Of a DNA stretch of 64,000 bases, positions 62,401 to 64,000 are shown piece by piece. The position numbers and the translations under genes were made by a program. Each line of letters opens with the position of its first letter. Position 1 is the first letter of the stretch. The DNA is from Bacteroidetes bacterium GWF2_43_63 (GTDB lineage Bacteria > Bacteroidota > Bacteroidia > Bacteroidales > DTU049): the NCBI GenBank assembly GCA_001769275.1, contig MEOQ01000019.1, positions 42,281 through 106,280 of the forward strand. Reading direction: 5' to 3'. The notes under the pieces are model-generated. The model was not told the DNA's origin, did no database searches, and saw only the letters and a program-made list of their open reading frames with translations.

Positions 62401-63879
62401 TTTGGTGATGCCGGCAGTGGAACATCGAATACAAGCACAACTGCAAATCCGCAGCACGTGTATTATGAACCGGGTGATTATGACATTAGTTTGACTGTTA
62501 CAAATAACTTCGGATGCACGATGGACACAGTGTTCCCGTTGTATGTAAATGTTGGTGGTCCGACCGGTGAATTCACCTATGCTCCTCTGTCGGGTTGCGC
62601 ACCGTTGTTTGTGACTTTCACCACAACCAATCTGAATGCCGATTCGGTCAGAATGGTTTATGGCGATGGCTTTTCTGATTTTGATACGGGCAGTGTAACT
62701 TATACACATATCTATCAAACGGGCGGAGATTTTGTGCCTACCATGATTCTTTATAATTACGATGATACCACCGGAGTAATGACATGCCAGATCATGAAAC
62801 AGGATACCACCAAACCGATTCACGTGATTTCGGGTATCCCTGATTTTACATCCAATACTCCCATTTGCCCGAATATGCCGATGCAATTTATCGACGGTTC
62901 GCTGGTGTATGGAACAATTTCTTCCTGGGCTTGGGATTTCGGAAACAGCTCCACAAGCACGTTGCAAAATCCAACCACATCCTACGACTCGCCGGGTTTC
63001 TATACGGTTTCACTTTCAATAACGGTTGAAGGAATCTGTAATTACGACACGGTGAAACAATTTTATGTGGAAGTGTTGTCAACGCCTGATGTCCCGATTT
63101 TATTCAGTCATACCGCTGCGTGCGGGCCGGTTACGACTGATTTTACCGTTGAAACAGATTCGCTTATTTATCCTTCTCCGGTCTTTGTTTGGGACTTTGA
63201 TAATGGCGACATATCTACCGATTCGATGACAACTTCAACAGTTTTTAACTCTACCGGCGTTTACAATGTTTTGCTCACCGTGACTTATTCCAACGGATGT
63301 ACAATGACAGATTCGGTACCGGTTCAGATTTATGCAAACACCATCCCGGAGGTTTCGTGTAATCCTCAGCCCAACCCTGTTCTTGCTGAAATGGAGGTTA
63401 CTCTTTTAAACACCACAAACACTTTCGGTATTCCTGTCGAACAGCTGATCTGGAGCTGGGATCTGGGCGACGGAACAATATCTGATCAGTACCAGCTTAC
63501 CAATTCCTACAGCACCGAAGGGTTATATGACATTATTCTGATGGCTTTCACCGACAGCATGTGTTCTGATACGGCTCATTGTCCGCTGGTGGTTGGAGAA
63601 CTTCTCAACATTCCAAACGTCTTTACGCCAAATGGAGATGGATTCAACGACTATTTCGAAATTGTTTATTACGGAACTTTATCGATGTTCGATCTTTCGA
63701 TATTCAATCGATGGGGCAACGAAGTGTTTCACAGCACCAGCAAGGAATATCAGTGGGACGGCACCATTAACGGCTCCGAGGCTGCATCTGGAACATATTT
63801 CTACATTGTGAAAATCACAACAGAATCCGGAAAAACATTTGAGCAAAATGGCACTTGTACTTTACTGCGAGAGAATTAA
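59485..63879 (+). CDS. Giant multi-PKD surface protein with gliding-motility-type T9SS C-terminus
   Basis: A 1464-residue exported protein. Residues 1-20 are a signal peptide (MKSLLLSLIVICNFLLAQAQ). About 16 PKD-type beta-sandwich domains of about 85 residues follow, recognised by W(N/D)(F/L)GDG signatures, for example WNWDFGDG, YLWNFGDG, WLWTFDDG, WAWDFGNS. Each begins with PVANF/F..P..GC-type text, and many carry a cysteine before the PL motif. The last 90 residues are a gliding motility-associated C-terminal domain (VPNVFTPNGDGFNDYF, SIFNRWGNEVF, GTYFYIVKI), a T9SS type B sorting signal. It is likely a cell-surface adhesin or matrix-binding protein. Monocistronic in the window. Confidence 0.95.
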   Translation: MKSLLLSLIVICNFLLAQAQAPVANFIAITPTSGCGFLSVTFQDQSTGNPTSWNWDFGDGTTHSTLQNPTHVYSTNGTYTVKLTVTNASGSNSFTRTNYIVVHKKPVANFSGLPVSGCQPLTVQFSDVTTLGDGPISNWNWNFGDGFSSTTGNPSHTYTNTGSFNIVLLITDIYGCSANKTVNSYITVYPNPVAGFTSTNNTACSSPATVDFTNTSTGAGLTYLWNFGDGGTSTDQNPSHQYTTGQYTVTLIVTNSNGCEDTLVMNNFVNIVVPVPNVTFGPNAGCKPLPVSFQCLNTGIASASWNFGDGGTSTALNPSHTYTNSGIYTITFSAVDTYGCPMDTQFTDTIEVYPSPVFNFSAVDPVGCMIPFTVDFVADPGFVNYVWSFGGPDTANASNTYNAFGNFPVTLTVTDTNGCVGVLTKPNYVQIAPPPVTFSADVFSGCAPLDVQFTSASGGAGTTYIWNYGDGSPLDTAINPLHIYGDSGVFNVTLSIINAEGCPNTITMNNYIMAGLLPQVGFFAEDTIVCYSEMVYFHDSSSSYVESWNWDFGDGQFGSGPDPTHQYGDTGTFTISLVATHNGCRDTLVKEDYIVIWPPIAAFSPSPALLCSYPDTVHFTDQSVGAETWLWTFDDGGTDTIQNPDYIYSAPGQYMVELLVTNSNGCRDSIEVQVRVDEVFANFQSNIPEVCMYDPVLFSDLSTAYVSIANRAWTFGDGANSSGAPASVSHSYNAAGIYDVTLLATDSWGCTDDTTITSIITVDQLPSPNFSPTTPLTGCTPLTVEFADNSTAAAPAVLTNWLWNFGNGSTSTAHPTVQYTYYTAGNYNISLTVTDSKGCDSTKIFYNYVHPTKPNPSFHTTHTNNVFCYSETATFVNTSTAAISYEWDFGDGSPASTLTNPTHTYTVDTTTVFTVTLVATDANGCDSAYSLNITVSMPFPDFSAPVVSTLCPPLIVDFSNQSSSDVTQFSWNFGDAGSGTSNTSTTANPQHVYYEPGDYDISLTVTNNFGCTMDTVFPLYVNVGGPTGEFTYAPLSGCAPLFVTFTTTNLNADSVRMVYGDGFSDFDTGSVTYTHIYQTGGDFVPTMILYNYDDTTGVMTCQIMKQDTTKPIHVISGIPDFTSNTPICPNMPMQFIDGSLVYGTISSWAWDFGNSSTSTLQNPTTSYDSPGFYTVSLSITVEGICNYDTVKQFYVEVLSTPDVPILFSHTAACGPVTTDFTVETDSLIYPSPVFVWDFDNGDISTDSMTTSTVFNSTGVYNVLLTVTYSNGCTMTDSVPVQIYANTIPEVSCNPQPNPVLAEMEVTLLNTTNTFGIPVEQLIWSWDLGDGTISDQYQLTNSYSTEGLYDIILMAFTDSMCSDTAHCPLVVGELLNIPNVFTPNGDGFNDYFEIVYYGTLSMFDLSIFNRWGNEVFHSTSKEYQWDGTINGSEAASGTYFYIVKITTESGKTFEQNGTCTLLREN

Positions 63880-64000
63880 CGGGAAGAAATTTCCAGAAGC
63901 TTTTTCCTGACTTCGACACTTTGAAATTTCCAATTTTGTAAGAAATTGATATATACATTTATACAATTTTCAGGATGCTCAAATGGGTGTCCCGGCAAAA
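63880..64000. other. Region after the PKD gene to the window edge
   Basis: 121 bases without a recognisable gene or terminator. The next gene must begin beyond the right edge. Confidence 0.5.

Overview
The window comes from a member of the Bacteroidota, probably an environmental Bacteroidales-like lineage. The evidence is: many promoters of the form TAnnTTTG (the Bacteroidota -7 element), near absence of Shine-Dalgarno sequences, four proteins with type IX secretion (T9SS) C-terminal sorting domains, the rpsU-xerC-hpf-tRNA-tuf-secE-nusG-rplKAJL-rpoBC block in Bacteroidota order, and a Rho factor with a long disordered insertion. No SusC/SusD pair, phage, CRISPR array or rRNA is seen.

Layout. 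1-5.6 kb: a cut-off membrane-anchored protein, two zinc-ribbon membrane proteins (one a CPBP protease), a YjjG-like HAD phosphatase, a secreted T9SS esterase and DNA polymerase IV. 5.7-8.2 kb: RNase Y, a structured RNA that looks like 6S RNA, ZapA and a coiled-coil partner. 8.2-17.8 kb: a T9SS protein, glycine dehydrogenase GcvP, a small exported protein, FtsY, RimO and Rho. 18-23.5 kb: a small lipoprotein and a galactose operon (nucleotidyltransferase-galM-SGLT symporter-galK) without galT. 23.6-36 kb: adenine deaminase, a REP-associated tyrosine transposase, a von Willebrand-A T9SS protein, a radical SAM/SPASM enzyme, an AI-2E-type permease, an RRM protein, Mfd and a family-39-type glycosyltransferase. 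36-43.1 kb is the accessory region: a PAS histidine kinase, an all-helical unknown, a triple RidA fusion, an orphan Imm63-like immunity gene with a partner, and a SAP-like protein, separated by imperfect palindromes that resemble integron attC sites. It ends with tRNA-Cys and an array of long degenerate repeats. 43.1-59.1 kb: a cation/proton antiporter, then the transcription-translation superoperon with five tRNAs, HPF, XerC and S21. 59.5-63.9 kb: a 1464-residue protein with about 16 PKD repeats and a gliding-motility (type B T9SS) C-terminus.

How it fits together. The core is information processing: RNA polymerase, NusG, Rho, Mfd, EF-Tu, ribosomal proteins, HPF, RimO, FtsY and SecE. Around it lie exported adhesin-like or enzymatic proteins that the T9SS would move to the surface. 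Mobile or repetitive DNA appears as a RAYT with matching REP palindromes, a MITE-like element, dispersed CACGT palindromes and the cassette-like region.

Most notable for follow-up: (1) the attC-like cassette region carrying an orphan immunity gene and a triple RidA protein; (2) a RAYT whose own C-terminus is encoded by its REP palindrome, with a second copy 22 kb away; (3) the candidate 6S RNA between zapA and rny; (4) strong Shine-Dalgarno sequences found at rpsU and hpf in a genome that otherwise lacks them; (5) the galactose operon that replaces galT with a nucleotidyltransferase.
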